A stretch of DNA of 64,000 nucleotides from Liolophura sinensis (GCF_032854445.1 NC_088304.1:35823551-35887550), one strand, 5' to 3'. Counted from the first letter of the stretch, positions 36,293-47,859 are shown. The notes: generated by a model not told the origin, from the letters alone. Translations and numbers: made by a program.

Positions 36293-37330
36293 ATAGGTAC
36301 AGCGATCCACCTAAAACTTGCAAAGTGGTAAGTCGTTTTACAGGAAAAGATGGTTTAACCCTACCAATACAACTGAAAAAAGGCTGCTAAACCACTTGAC
36401 TGGCCAAACAGCACAAAACGTCCAAAGCTGCTTCATATGTTGGATATTGAAAACGCCAGGTTTGATTTTTCTACCTTTACTGTTTTTTGTGATATAGCAA
36501 CTTTATTAATTGACTATGAATAAAAATAACAAGTTTTTAAAGGTATTTTCACACAGGTGTGGTGGTTTTCAGCACTAGACGAATTGTATATGATAACTGG
36601 TAGTGTAGGGATCAAACAAGTTGATTGTTTTTCATTTTTGTCATGCTTTTTCTCCATGTTGCCAGTTTTTGTAAAGTACTGTTACAATTTGTACATGCAG
36701 GTTGAATGTGTCGAATTGTTCATTGTCTATGTACTTCGACAGTTAAGTAAAGCTATTCGTCGTTATGTTTGTTAACATCTGTTGGTAAACAGATGTTTTC
36801 CAAACCCTAATTTTTCCCATCATGGCAAATTAGTTCAGGGCATTACTTTCTGCAGGTTGGTGGAAGACCTTCCCACTTACGGCTGGAGAGGAAGCCAGCA
36901 TGAGCTGGACTTGAACTCACAGCGACCGCATTGGTGAGAGGCTCCTGGGTCATTACGCTGCGCTATCGCGCTAACCAACTGAGCCACCGAGGCCCCGAAT
37001 CCGGATTAAGAGCACATGTCACTGTTAATCACTAAATTGACATGTCAGCTGTAAAATGCACAAGAATTACATGAGCGAAGGTAACTTTATGACTTATAGG
37101 GTGCTAACAAACACATATACACTCACCCCGGTAGATGCTTGGTGTTATGCTGCACCCTTGTCACATAACAGAAAGGTGAACTGGATGAGTACTGAAAAAT
37201 GGCTTTGTACGAGGGTGTTTGGAGCTGTCACCTACATTTGTAGTCTGTTTCGCTTTCTAATTACGATACATTGTTCCTTGCATCGCGTTCGATTTCCTGC
37301 TTGAATTTATGAATGTATCTGACTAGGGCT
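36293..37330 (+). repeat. Dispersed repeat R3, copy with nested SINE
   Basis: It matches 30523-31318 but carries about 240 extra bases from about 36878 to 37125, including a minus-strand family 1 SINE head. Confidence 0.85.
36855..36996 (-). mobile_element. SINE family 1, tRNA-like head
   Basis: Reversed, it begins with GGGGCCTCGGTGGCTCAG (A box) and continues GCTGTGAGTTCAAGTCCAGC (B box), then CATGCTGGCTTCCTCTCC. It is nested in repeat R3. Confidence 0.8.
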
Positions 37331-37445
37331 TAACGCCGTACTCAAAAATATTTCACTTATACGACGGTTGCCATCATTAGGATGGAGGAAAAACCCACGA
37401 CGATAAACCCACGGCTATCTGCAGGTGGCTGACAGACCTCGACGC
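37318..37445 (-). mobile_element. SINE family 1, 3' part
   Basis: The reversed core and tail blocks AAATATTTTTGAGTACGGCG and ATAAGTG are present. It abuts the R3 copy. Confidence 0.6.
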
Positions 37446-37809
37446 GTGAAACTGAATAAATCATCCCCTGCACACAACTAAGAGAATGAATTAAAGCCAA
37501 GACCCCTTTTCCAATCTATATAGGACAACACATTAGAGTGTTTGCTTAACGCGTGTGTCACAAAGGTGAGAGGCCGTGCAAACGAACTAGAGCCGATATA
37601 TTTTTGGATCGTGGTTATTGTGTATACTGATCACGTGATGGTTTTCGTCTTCCGTCGTTTATTCAATTTCACTGAGGTGGAAAAATATTACTTTGACCTA
37701 TTTTCTGCCCCTTCTCATCACTGATTCCTCTCTTGACATAGTGGCTTGCGGTGACTCGAAGTTTTGTTTCAAACTAGTGCAACCTTATGGAATTATTAAA
37801 TATATCAAT

Positions 37810-37990
37810 ATTATACCGCGGCGTCCAGCACCATGGTGGCAGGAAACCGGGTAGAGGCCGGAGGAAACCCATAGTCATCCGTAGGTTGATGGCCGATTCT
37901 CCCACGTACCATTTAAGACGCCAACATGGGATGGAATTGAACCCACAGTGACTGCATCGGTCAGAGGGCGAGCCATGTTCTCCATGTAAA
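37810..37990 (-). mobile_element. SINE family 1, degenerate
   Basis: Reversed, it holds a B-box-like GGGTTCAATTCC, then GGTTTCCTCCGGCCTCTACC and CCACCATGGTGCTGGACGCC. It is older than the other copies. Confidence 0.55.
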
Positions 37991-38564
37991 TCGAAATCAC
38001 ACTTTAGAGCAAGATTTGCAGGTTATCGGACAGACTAGTGTTTACGTATCAGTCCTATCATTTTGAATTAAATTCCCGCCCAGAAGCAGGGTTTGGGATT
38101 ATATGAACTATATCCCGACTGCATGGGCCATTGTACTGCGCTGGCACGCTAAGTACTCAGCTTGTCTCATCGAGAACTATAGTAATATACCATAATGATA
38201 AAATCTGAGAGAATATCTGGGTACAGATAAAAAAAAAAGAGAAAAAGGACATGGTCTAGAATCTTTGGTATAACTAATATAAAGGCAGCCCTCAAAACAA
38301 ACTGATACATTTTGGAGAGTAAATGATGCTTTTATATTAAAAAATTTGTTATTGAGCGAGGTACATTAATTTCTTACTCTTTAGAAAGGTTATATCTGAA
38401 CTTCAGCCATCAAAATTACACCATACTGGTGGCACTGAGAGATAAAACATTTTCCCAGAGTTATTTTTATTTCTTGGTAAATTCTTGATTGAATATGGTT
38501 CTAATTGAATATGGTTCTTGCCCCCGCACCGTTTGTGGAAAAGAAGGAATTACTAAGGCTGGTT

Positions 38565-38695
38565 GTTTTTATTGGAAACTTGTCAGTGGTTTGGTATTCT
38601 TATTTGGTGCAGGTTACGCTGATATGTTGGTGGTGGTAGTTTATTTTCAAATACATTTCATGATGCATTATTGATGTGATTTTGAATGAATATAT
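38565..38695 (-). repeat. LINE C-terminal fragment, related to 41163-41283
   Basis: GGAAACTTG.CAGTGGTTTG, GGTGGTGGTA and TTTTCAAATACATTTC are shared with 41163-41283, where the minus strand clearly encodes a LINE ORF2 end. Confidence 0.5.
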
Positions 38696-38709
38696 ATTCA
38701 TTCTTGAAA

Positions 38710-39105
38710 ATGGAGATATTTAGAGCAGGAATTGCTGAAAAAATTGAAAATGTCAGTGCTTATAGTGAAAACGGAGCCTGACGGCTGTGGATTGGACCAT
38801 TGGCGATGGATGGCCGATATGGCCTCGCCTCCTACAAATACCCCGTCACACATCGATGGAAGAAAAAATACATCAGTAGACTTGTTTATATGGCCAGGCA
38901 GGGGGTGTTGCATTTAGATCCCAAGCTAGATTGTTCACACGTGTGCCACAACACAGGCTGTGTAAATGTCGACCACATGAGCGTGGAACCGCATGGTATT
39001 ACCAACAGGCAGCGCTGTTGTAACGTAGGGCGCTGTCTTGGTCATGGGCAGTACGCAATGTGCATGCTGCATTTAAGACTGAGAAGGTTGGTTTCCTCTC
39101 ATTAA
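38710..39105 (+). pseudogene. His-Me finger (I-PpoI-like) homing endonuclease domain, one internal TGA
   Basis: A single frame of 132 codons runs from ATG 38710 to a stop at 39105 with one in-frame TGA at 38779-38781, just where related proteins have a conserved Cys/Trp turn (before LWIGPLAMDGRYG). The C-terminal part carries the zinc-binding loop of this endonuclease class: LDCSHVCHNTGCVNVDHMSV, then NRQRCC and GRCLGHG. SHVCHNT includes the expected catalytic His and a zinc-binding Cys-His pair. Such domains occur in mollusc genomes as free-standing or transposon-linked genes. Only one stop separates it from an open frame, so decay is recent, or the TGA lies in an unrecognised intron, or it is an error. 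It lies 240 bases from a Mutator-like transposase relic on the other strand. Confidence 0.65.
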
Positions 39106-39344
39106 AAGTAATAAACAAACAGATGTGTCAGGTTTTGTTCAATTTCTGTATTTATTTAATAATTTCTGTCATAAGGGACCACAGTGCTGACAAATTATAT
39201 ACAAACTGGCGGTTACAAATATCTAGCGTATGCGTGATCTTTTGGGGTGTTGCCCAGTTGACCCTTGGCATAGTCAATTTTCTCTTCTGGATTCGAAAGC
39301 CTGAACTGAATGTGCTCTTGGACATTTCTGGATGTATTGCGGAG

Positions 39345-40768
39345 TTATCTCCCCTTAACTGTCAGTAGCTTCCTATAAACCTTGTGGTACTGGTTCACCC
39401 TTTCAATCTGTTGCACTGTTTTCTCGCTGCTAGGTGAAATACTGGCGCCGACAGATTGGAGTTTGGCATCAGTGGACTTGTCCTGGCAATTGTTAAGTCT
39501 GTAGATTGCGGACGCCTCCTTTCCCTCCGTATTTCTGCTGTAGTTTACATTCTTGGGCAAGGAGACACTGAGTGACCTGTTGACAGCTTCACACTTTTGG
39601 GTGCTGGTGTTCATCCGGAGGCTGGCGAATGCTGTCTCGCTCTACTTCATGTGCAGTACTTTGGTCAATAGTTTCCTATCGTTGTCATTCATGTTGAAAG
39701 GGCAGAGTTTACTGGTGGATAAAAACAGGGAGCTCTCCCACCAGCCCTTGGTTTCTCCTGCTGAACAAACCACACTGTTCCTGCGGGCACTTGGGACAGT
39801 CCCCACCGTGACACCTGACCGTTGCATCCACAAGCCTGGGTAGGTAAGCTTTTATTTTCCTCATGTCACCACTGTGCACACATACATATATCAAGCTACA
39901 CCAGGCATTAACATCCTGGCTCAACTCCGTGGTTACGGACCAGGGAGCATGTGGGTTTGTGTTCGCTGTGCACTCCTCGTGTCCTCCAGAGCACTTTGCT
40001 TGGAAGCCTTTCCCTCTCAGCCAGGACCCAGTCCAACACAATTTATTCTTCAGTGCAGCTGAGACAATGTATTGCTTGTCTGTTGACGTCTCCACAGCCA
40101 GGGAAATGGCCTGTCAAACATTCTGGCCTGGTTTCTTGGGGCTGGTTATAGTAATGCTGTTGTAGCGAGCATCTATGGCCAGATCTGTTGTGCTGTCATC
40201 CTCTCCTCTTTGCCTTTTGTGTGTCTTTACGTCTTCCCCCTTATTTTCCATATTCTCTCAGTTCAGCTTGGTGATTGCAGATGCGACATGGTTTGCAGTG
40301 CGATTCATGTCCCTACGGGTGGCAGGCGGCACGTCCATCGCTGCGAATAGGAGTCTGGCTCGGGTGTTCCCCATTAGTGTTCCCTGGAGACTTACTTGAA
40401 GAGCTTGGTTCACCCCAGCAGCTTTTTGGCCAGGTCTGTTGCATTCTACCTCTTTGCAGAATTTGTGGCAACCCAGGCTAGACCCCACTTTTTCTCTGCA
40501 GCTATCTCTAACCTGGGCAGTGGACAGTGGCCTTCGGTCTCACTGTGCTCAAGCATAACTGTGTTCCATATACACACCATTTTCTGTGTATCCATGAGTC
40601 GCATTCCTTTAGTGGCCCATTCCCGCACATGTGGATCTCTGTCTGATCCAGCCGTGGAATCTACCTTTCACCGTCTTAGCCGCCGTATTCTCTTTGTGTC
40701 AGGTTGGTGTGCACTCACATCCTCCAGATTGGGCTGGAACTCTGTGTCCATCGAGGACACCCTTTGAC
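39345..40768 (-). pseudogene. Mutator-like (PF20700-type) transposase, degenerate
   Basis: Read on the minus strand, successive frames line up N to C. 40628-40446 gives RLMDTQKMVCIWNTVM and EKKWGLAWVAT. 40488-40258 gives CKEVECNRPGQKAAGVNQAL and LLFAAMDVPPATRRDMNRTA. 40095-39709 gives KNKLCWTG, KCSGGHEECTAN and later PKCPQEQCG. 39614-39345 gives EAVNRSLSVSLPKNVNYSRN. These are the characteristic blocks of Mutator-like transposase proteins seen in cnidarians and molluscs. Frames change several times and the part with the middle catalytic Asp is damaged. The region is richer in GC than its surroundings, which marks it as foreign. Terminal inverted repeats were not found. Confidence 0.7.
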
Positions 40769-41149
40769 TGTGCAGAATAATAATCTACTGTGAGACAACA
40801 ACAATGGTGTAGGGATGATTTTGCATGGCGAGCTGGTCAGCCAGTCAGCAGTCATGGGGGAGGAGGGCGAGGGGGTGCCTGGCTGGGTGGTCTTTTAAAG
40901 AGTTTCATTATGTAAATCAGTGGGTAACACGGATACTAGTCTATTTTTTAAGTCTCACAGGCTGGTCCAGGTATGCACTAAAGCTTATTGGCTACGGAAT
41001 GTTTGGGACTGAGCTACGGCGCTAAACGTTTACATTGTTTCTTATGGAAAATTAATGGGGGTCTGTGACCAGTTTTAGCCTGGTACACTCCTGGCAGGAT
41101 TATAAAGAACAATGATTAAGCGTTTACATGGAGAAAAAGTGAAATCAAA

Positions 41150-41467
41150 CTACAATGGGAAGATTTCTTCATGGAAACTTGCCAGTGGTTTGTTGCTCTG
41201 ATTTGGTGCTGTTACGTTGGTGGTGGTAATTTTTTTTTTTTCAAATACATTTCTTGAAGCATCATTGATATGGTTTTGAATGAAAAGCAAGCGATGTATG
41301 TAGCGTCGGTTACGCATTTGTATCAAACTTGATTCTTTGTACAGTAGGTTAGAAATAAATCTTTTAACTAAACCAGGGAAGACACGAAGGGCATCCTTTT
41401 GGGTATTTTCTATGGTATTTATCCGGCATTCAGTGATATTGTCCCAAGCTATATCTGCATATTCCAC
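41150..41467 (-). pseudogene. LINE ORF2 C-terminal fragment
   Basis: The minus-strand frame starts MEYADIAWDNITECRINTIE, then TQKDALRVFPGLVKR and RRYIHRLLFIQNH. This is the thumb/C-terminal block that follows the reverse transcriptase in many LINEs. It belongs to a different LINE from the one at 28.7-34.4 kb. The upstream reverse transcriptase is absent. Confidence 0.65.
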
Positions 41468-41566
41468 TGATGATGCTATAAAACATTTATAATGTTTCTA
41501 AGCATTTTCTACTCAGGCTATATATAAGAACTGGGCACATATGTGTATAGTTTTTAATGACAGCAT

Positions 41567-41923
41567 CTATGGGAATCTCCGTTTATTGGGCATTATGTAA
41601 ACCTTTAGTTTCGTAGTCCCCACATTTCGTAGTCGCCTGTGTTTCAGATCGAAGTTGTGAAAAAGTAGGGCAGAAATACTTTTTTCTCCCTCGATTTCAA
41701 TGTCTCTTATAATTGTGTAAGTGGGTGTGAGATTATAATTGTACACATTAATGGTCGGATACCAACTTGCGAGGGTAGCTCTAGATGTGTACTGTAGTGC
41801 GCCATCCATGATGGCACCGTGAAGTTGTAACGCTGACTGTACGATTATAAACATTGCTGTGTTTATCTCACCCAGTGAAATTAGTGGTAAAGTCCTGACC
41901 AGCAATGAAGCATCAGAAACCAA
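41567..41923 (-). other. Unrecognised open frame, minus strand
   Basis: An open frame of 118 codons has no known motif. It lies just upstream of the LINE fragment in the same orientation and could be part of that element or chance. Confidence 0.2.
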
Positions 41924-42389
41924 AAGTGACCCATGCCTTATGCAATGTCTATACTCTACCCGCCGCCCTACACCACTGAAGTGGATTTCATTTCATGAGT
42001 CTAGTTCAAGGTTTAAGAATAACTCATATACAAACACGTTAATATAACTCATGTACAAACATATCAACATCCCTCGGAGGGTTGCGCTCTGAATTACTGC
42101 TATAGATCTAGCACGTAGGTCGACGTCACGTGGTAACGGCTCGCGGTCCGCGTCACAAAAGGGTACGTGAGACTATTACCTTTGTATTACACTGTTGCCA
42201 TTGCACTGGTTTTGCTGACTCTGCCGTAATCTTTTACATTTTTTAGCACTGCGTTCTTTAGTTTTGGGTGACATAGTGTGATCATATCCGACCTTACACC
42301 CATGCAAAAGTTGAAGTTACAGAAATATTGTGATTTCGCAAAAACAGGTATTTATACCCCGCAATGCGAATGAGTTTTCGTATGAGCTT

Positions 42390-42482
42390 GAGGATTTTGA
42401 TCGCGGTTGTATACCCCGTGAACGGTTACATAATAGAGGATTTTGATCGCGGTTGTACACCCCGTGAACGGTTACATAATAA
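42390..42482 (+). repeat. Tandem duplication, about 46 bp x 2
   Basis: GAGGATTTTGATCGCGGTTG, then ACCCCGTGAACGGTTACATA, occurs twice in a row. Confidence 0.85.
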
Positions 42483-42489
42483 ACCGAGG

Positions 42490-44305
42490 GATTTAGCACC
42501 GAGGTATATTACGCTAATGCTTACCAAGCATGTAGTCTACAAAAAGCGCCTCAAGTTCAGACCACAGTTTGCTTACATAATGGACGCTACTGTTTTCCCG
42601 CTGAGCATTCCTTTATGTACGTCCTATGAGACATCAAGCAACATTTATATGTTGCCGCTGTTAGTTTTGTTCTCATGTTACCACATCCTACACTGAAGCC
42701 CAAATTTATCAAGATGATTCACATATTACTTGATATAGTTCAGGCAAACTTTCACAACATAAATAAGATGATCAACTCTACGAAGTGATATTTGAAAACA
42801 ATTAATACATATGTGTATCCGAAGGAGAAAGTCTTTTACCACTCACTCCAATAATATATATGTAAAAGTCTTACTCCACAACATCGTCCGGTACTTACTT
42901 TATATACAAATTAAGTATTATGATACTGTTTATGGATAAACTGATGTTTCATCAATGTTTTTCATATTTTAATATTATTTAAAACCACGACCTTCTCTCG
43001 GGCATGGTTCTGAAAACGCTCGCCAGATACAAAACACACTCTGAAGTCAGTGACTTTCTACCGTTACTTGTAATCTATCAACCACTGACACCTGCGTATC
43101 TGTACCTGAATCATCTGGCTTGTACTTCGAGGTGACTACCTCTGTTAACCAGCAGTTCATCACTAAATTATGCACTTGCCACTTGTACTGGTCAAGCAGA
43201 CTGATATGTAGGGCTGTTTATAATGGGCGCAGAATGGCTATAAGCAATGTGTGAGTCAGAGGCATCGTGCTCCGCGCTCTCTTGCACAAAGAGATCCAAG
43301 CTACAGTCGATTGTGAGTTCTACAACTAAGCCTACAACTGACTATACAAATAAGTCACGTCCCTTGCACGCAGGAATTGCAAGGTGGTTGTAAACTTCTA
43401 GAGTTGCGATCACGATCGTTTACTCGTACATAGTGTAGTCTGTGTAAAAAGTGTACGAGTCAATGACTTATTCTCCCTCCATTTCACACATCATAAAGAT
43501 TCAGCAGCTAACAACAATATTTTTTTTAAAAATTCTTTTAACGTCTTTTTCAGACAATTGAATTGCACATCTTTGCAAATCGAGTCGAACATTGTATGTA
43601 AGAATGTACCTAAGGCCAGCTAAGGCAATAATTTGAGCTTTAAATTAATTTGGGGGTGATTGTACGTAATTACAACCGGATGGACCAGATCGTAACTTCT
43701 GACAGTAAGTCACAACTAAGATTGTAAGTTTAGGCTACTGCCGTGACCTTTAGTGATTTACAACCAACTTAGGGTTACGACCCTCTTTTGTACCTTGCCC
43801 CACCATATACGGACCAGATCGAAGAACACAGTGCTCCAGTGAGGCAGCACTTTGAGTCAGTCTTGAGTGCAGTCTTCTGTAAGAGAGACACCGTCATGAT
43901 ATGAATGAAATAATAATAAAAGAGACCCTAAACTACAGTGAAATCAACAAATCTATTCTGTGAATGTATGCCATAAACAAGAGATATTGTTTCATACAGT
44001 ATTCGCCTATTACACTCAAGCATCACATTGTTGGATATGATCAACAGTCTTACCACTGCCTGGGTTAATATTGTGTAATACGGGTGTTTGGTATCATTTT
44101 GTGTAAATTATGGAGTATGCAATTCTGTCTAAAAATACTCTAAAAATATTAAAATCTGTTCATTTGTCGAAGAAAAGTATCTAACCTTGATGTCTTACGG
44201 GTGTTGGCTTCGATACTGTTCTAGAACATACTTTTCCCCGTAAATGAGACACAAAACTTGTCTATGTATTTCGCATCTACTGATTTCTTACCATAGAGTT
44301 ATATT
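42490..44305. other. No gene supported
   Basis: Long stretch without convincing exons. Between 43200 and 43850 several degenerate blocks with TCACAACTAAGATTGTAAG-like motifs suggest an old repeat. Confidence 0.4.
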
Positions 44306-44312
44306 CCATGTA

Positions 44313-45699
44313 CACTCACTGGCCATAAGTATTGCAACATACAGAAAATTGAGAACAACCACGGCCTCGTGCTATTAACATATCAATACCCTAAGGAGCC
44401 GTGTATATCACGCAATAAAGACTGCACTTCCTTATATAAAAAGTTGAAGTGTTCTTCGCTGCTGAGAGCTCAAGAGCATTTCACATGGTTTAGTTATGCC
44501 GAAGACACGGGAGTTGACAGATGTTGAACGACAACAGATTGTTGTATTGAGAGCTGAGGGTATTCCGGTTGAGAGAATTACCAGACGGTTTCGTGTTTGT
44601 CGTCAAACTGTTTATAGGGTTTGTAGGAGATATAACGAAAGTGGCAATTGTAACAAATTACCCAGAAGTGGACGGAAAAGGAAAACCACAGCGAGAGACG
44701 ATAGACGCCTTTTGCGTATCACGCGGTTGGCTCGTTTCAGTCCTGCAAAATTTTTGGCTGAAAGGTGGAGCAATGCTATTGGTCAGAGAATTTCAACCAA
44801 GACTACCCGTCGGCGGCTTCATCAGTGCAATATGTTTAGCCGTCTTTCCAGAAGAAAACCGCTTATCTCTCCGGTCAACAGGCGGGCGAGAGTGAGATGG
44901 GCAACCAGGGTAAGAAACTGGACAGTGGATGACAACTGGCGCCATATTGTGTTTTCCGACGAATCTAAATTTTGCTTGTCTTTCGATGATGGGAGAATTC
45001 GAGTGTGGCGCGGGATCAGAACTTCCCATAATCCCGAAAACCTGACCTTCGCGCACCATAATGCAGTTTCCATAATGGTATGGGGATGCATCGGGATACA
45101 TGGTGTCGGTGAACTCGTACTCATAGACGGAAATATAAACCACGTCTATTACCGAAGGATTTTGGAGGAGAATTTGCTACCATCTATTAGGAACATCTTT
45201 GGCGACCAAGATCACCCATTCGTATTTCAGGGTGATAATGCCCCTCCCCACAGGGCTGCTGCGATGCAGGAATGGTACCATGAACGAGGGATCAACCATA
45301 TCAACTGGCCTGCCCAATCATCGGATGCCAATCCGATTGAAAACCTCTGGGGTGACATTGGCCGAACAGTTATGAAGGACAGGCCCACCACCAGGAATGA
45401 CTTGATCCGCTCCATTTTCATGGCTTGGGCTAATATCAGTCCAGAAAGAGTAAGACAGCTTTATGACACAATGCCAAGAAGAATGAATGCCATCATACGA
45501 GCTCGAGGGTACCCAACAAAATATTGAAACAGGCAAAAATCAGTGAAATATAGTAGTTACGGTTATTATCAAACAAACTTATCTGCCCTACGATGCAACT
45601 AAATGATTTAGGAGCCTGCCATCAATTAATAAAATATCATGTGAAAATGAATTGCTTTCTCAATTTTCTGTATGTTGCAATACTTATGGCCAGTGAGTG
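44313..45699 (+). mobile_element. Intact Tc1-like DNA transposon
   Basis: Inverted repeats of 43 bases, 44313-44355 and 45657-45699, are perfect complements, starting CACTCACTGGCCATAAGTAT. They are flanked by a TA on each side (44311-44312, 45700-45701), the Tc1/mariner target duplication. The element is 1387 bases and contains one unbroken transposase gene. Perfect ends and an open gene point to a young insertion. Confidence 0.96.
44496..45527 (+). CDS. Tc1-like transposase, DD34E, intact
   Basis: The 343-residue protein is full length for the family. Residues about 8-60 form a paired-type helix-turn-helix (ERQQIVVLRAEGIPVERITR), followed by basic GRKRKTT, like an AT-hook or nuclear signal. 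The catalytic triad is visible: D155 in IVFSDESKF, D247 in FQGDNAPPH and E282 in ANPIENLWGD, with 34 residues between the last two. The protein binds the terminal inverted repeats and moves the element by cut-and-paste into TA sites. The first Met, 183 bases inside the left end, gives the normal N-terminus. No stop or frameshift is present, so it may be active. Confidence 0.96.
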   Translation: MPKTRELTDVERQQIVVLRAEGIPVERITRRFRVCRQTVYRVCRRYNESGNCNKLPRSGRKRKTTARDDRRLLRITRLARFSPAKFLAERWSNAIGQRISTKTTRRRLHQCNMFSRLSRRKPLISPVNRRARVRWATRVRNWTVDDNWRHIVFSDESKFCLSFDDGRIRVWRGIRTSHNPENLTFAHHNAVSIMVWGCIGIHGVGELVLIDGNINHVYYRRILEENLLPSIRNIFGDQDHPFVFQGDNAPPHRAAAMQEWYHERGINHINWPAQSSDANPIENLWGDIGRTVMKDRPTTRNDLIRSIFMAWANISPERVRQLYDTMPRRMNAIIRARGYPTKY

Positions 45700-45874
45700 T
45701 ATATAATACCAATGCCACGCCATTTTTCAACAACAGTCTGTTTAATGGTAGTATTATAAATACAGGGATAACACATCAACCAAAACCACCGATGACATGC
45801 TACATGTATCACATACTTACCAACACTTACTCCAGGCTTCTATACCTTGCGTAAACTTACAATGAGATCTATTC

Positions 45875-46045
45875 ACCTCAGATGGAATCGACCAACGTTA
45901 CTGGCGTCTGAACAGTACGTACTGCCACCCAGATGGAACCGACCAACGTTACTGACGCCTGGACAGTACGTACTGCCACCCTGATCCCGTGTCAAGAGAG
46001 ACAATACATCGCGGATCCCGTGTCAAGAGAGACAATACATCGCGG
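45875..46045 (+). repeat. Two adjacent tandem duplications (about 53 bp x 2, then 31 bp x 2)
   Basis: AGATGGAA.CGACCAACGTTACTG with CAGTACGTACTGCCACCC occurs twice. Then GATCCCGTGTCAAGAGAGAC with AATACATCGCG occurs twice, the second pair exact. Confidence 0.9.
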
Positions 46046-46521
46046 ATAAAATCTCTGCGACATAAAGCAGTAAACAGACCAGTTTTCAGCCCTCACCGTA
46101 CACGACCGGGTCAATCCAATGGAGCTGCTCGGTAGAACATTGCTTTCAAAGTTATAATACTTGGAGCTGAATGATCTAATGACTCCAGGTTGAGGCGTGA
46201 TGGGTTGATTCACTAATTGCTCTTATGCTGTGACAACGTATTTTGGCTTTTAGTACATGCGCCTCATAGCGCTTGTGTCGTTGCCTACACTCCCTTGAAT
46301 CTTGGAATCTATGGGGCCCTGGTAGAATTGTCTATATTGTCTATGTTTAGCCTCACCTCTGATCGCCAGGAACTAACCAACAGTTATCAATAAACTTATC
46401 CTAGGTGTTGTTAAGAATCACGTGATGCATCTTGATAATTTGGATAAAGGAAATGCATGCGTAAAAAGTATTATTATAAATAAATGTTGCGACAGATGTT
46501 TGCTTTTTTTCTAACATTACT

Positions 46522-46698
46522 TTGATGTTTTACGCCATACTCATACTCAAGAATATTTCACTTATATGACGGCGAGGAATCCGGCCGGAGATGAAGCTAG
46601 CATGAGATGGACTTGAACTCACAGCAACCTCATTACTGAGAGGCTCCTGGGTCATTACGCTGCGCTTGCGCGTTAACCAATTGAACCACGGAGGCCCC
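46522..46698 (-). mobile_element. SINE family 1, internally deleted
   Basis: Reversed, it has the head GGGGCCTCCGTGGTTCAATT, the B-box region GAGTTCAAGTCC, and the tail AAATATTCTTGAGTATGAGT. The middle core is missing. Confidence 0.8.
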
Positions 46699-46948
46699 TA
46701 GGCTTATAGTGAAATGACATTATGATATATGGTTGTTACGACCCAAACTGTCTGTATTATAAAGAGATGGCTTGTTCGAAATACACGACAGTTTAGCCGC
46801 ACAAAAAAGTAACCAAAACCAGCAGATTTTATTTTACAACAATTTATTAGCTTTAACAAGAACAGATAATAAGATTTTTACAAATACTAAAGTACTTAAG
46901 TTTAACAAGAAAGGATAGCAGTATCTATACAAATACTAAAGTACTTAC

Positions 46949-47491
46949 ATGTACAACGGCGTCAAGTCCAAACGGACGCATATATTCCACAATGCTTAAA
47001 AATTGCACAGAGGCAATATTCATTAGAGGGAAAATCCACAGTATAACTGAGTGTATGACGAAATATACACAAAATTTTACAGACTGGGTCCGTGTACTAA
47101 TAAGCACTGTGTACACAAGAGAACAAATTAAATATACAAGTTCAAACTGAACAAGTGCTCGGTGGAGATATGATATAACAAAGCCAGAGGCTATAAAGAC
47201 ACCAAAATTCAGCACAAAAGGCCTGCACACAGCGAAAGCATCCAAAACTTTCAATAATTCTCCGTTCTCTTCCTTTGACCTGCTTTCATAGGTGTTATAT
47301 AGCCTGATGGAATTGTCTAGAATAAGAAAATTCCTGAACACTTGATGTAAACAAACACGCACCGAACTAATCGTTTTCTGGAACATTCTAAGGTAGAGGC
47401 AAACAGCAGGCCCTGAACTTAGCATATGTAAACAGTGGCAAGCTAAATTTAGAAGCTGACGGCAGTTGTGCACATAACATGGTCTACTCAC
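46949..47491 (-). CDS. Membrane-protein-like exon, unrecognised
   Basis: On the minus strand an open frame of about 180 codons starts with Met at 47491 and runs to a strong CAT|GTAAGT donor (exon end 46949). At least three hydrophobic segments are visible in the second half (VLNFGVFIASGFVISYL, ELVYLICSLVYTVLI and KFCVYFVIHSVILWIFPLMN), separated by short polar loops. The first half is cysteine-rich and moderately hydrophobic. This could be one exon of a multi-pass receptor, such as a gustatory-receptor-like protein, but no signature motif is visible and no partner exon was found. Confidence 0.35.
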
Positions 47492-47859
47492 TGTGACGTC
47501 ATCCTGCGTAAGCAGCAGTGGTCACTGAATTGATTTCGGCGTCACCGACATGACGTCATCAATACCACTTCGTTTACTTTTCACGTTAACGAAGTGTAAA
47601 ACATTTCACTGGTCTACACTAATGATTCCCAGACCGTCGCAAACATCCTAGATACAGGTACGTATTGGAAAATGTATCACTCTCAACGCCTGACAGCATT
47701 CTGAACGCCGGAATCTCATCTTAGTGTTCACATGCGATTTCTGGTCGGTGGAAATTTGATTACGGTTTGACACATGCCTCTGACCACAGGAATCTGGACA
47801 GGCGTTTGTGTTAGATTCCCGTGGTCAGAATCTCACTCTGAAAATGAGTGAATTTTCTG

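Noticed and set aside
36855-36996. tRNA gene calls at SINE heads (also 46.6, 50.8 and 59.0 kb)
   Set aside because: A- and B-box-like blocks are present, but the sequences continue into a shared SINE core and tail and do not fold as complete tRNAs with matching acceptor stems.
38489-38674. A small hydrophobic protein at 38.5 kb
   Set aside because: The segment matches a LINE fragment that is coding on the other strand at 41.2 kb.
40396-40767. Plus-strand frames of 39.5-40.8 kb as genes
   Set aside because: The minus strand carries recognisable transposase blocks in the right order; the plus frames are shadows.
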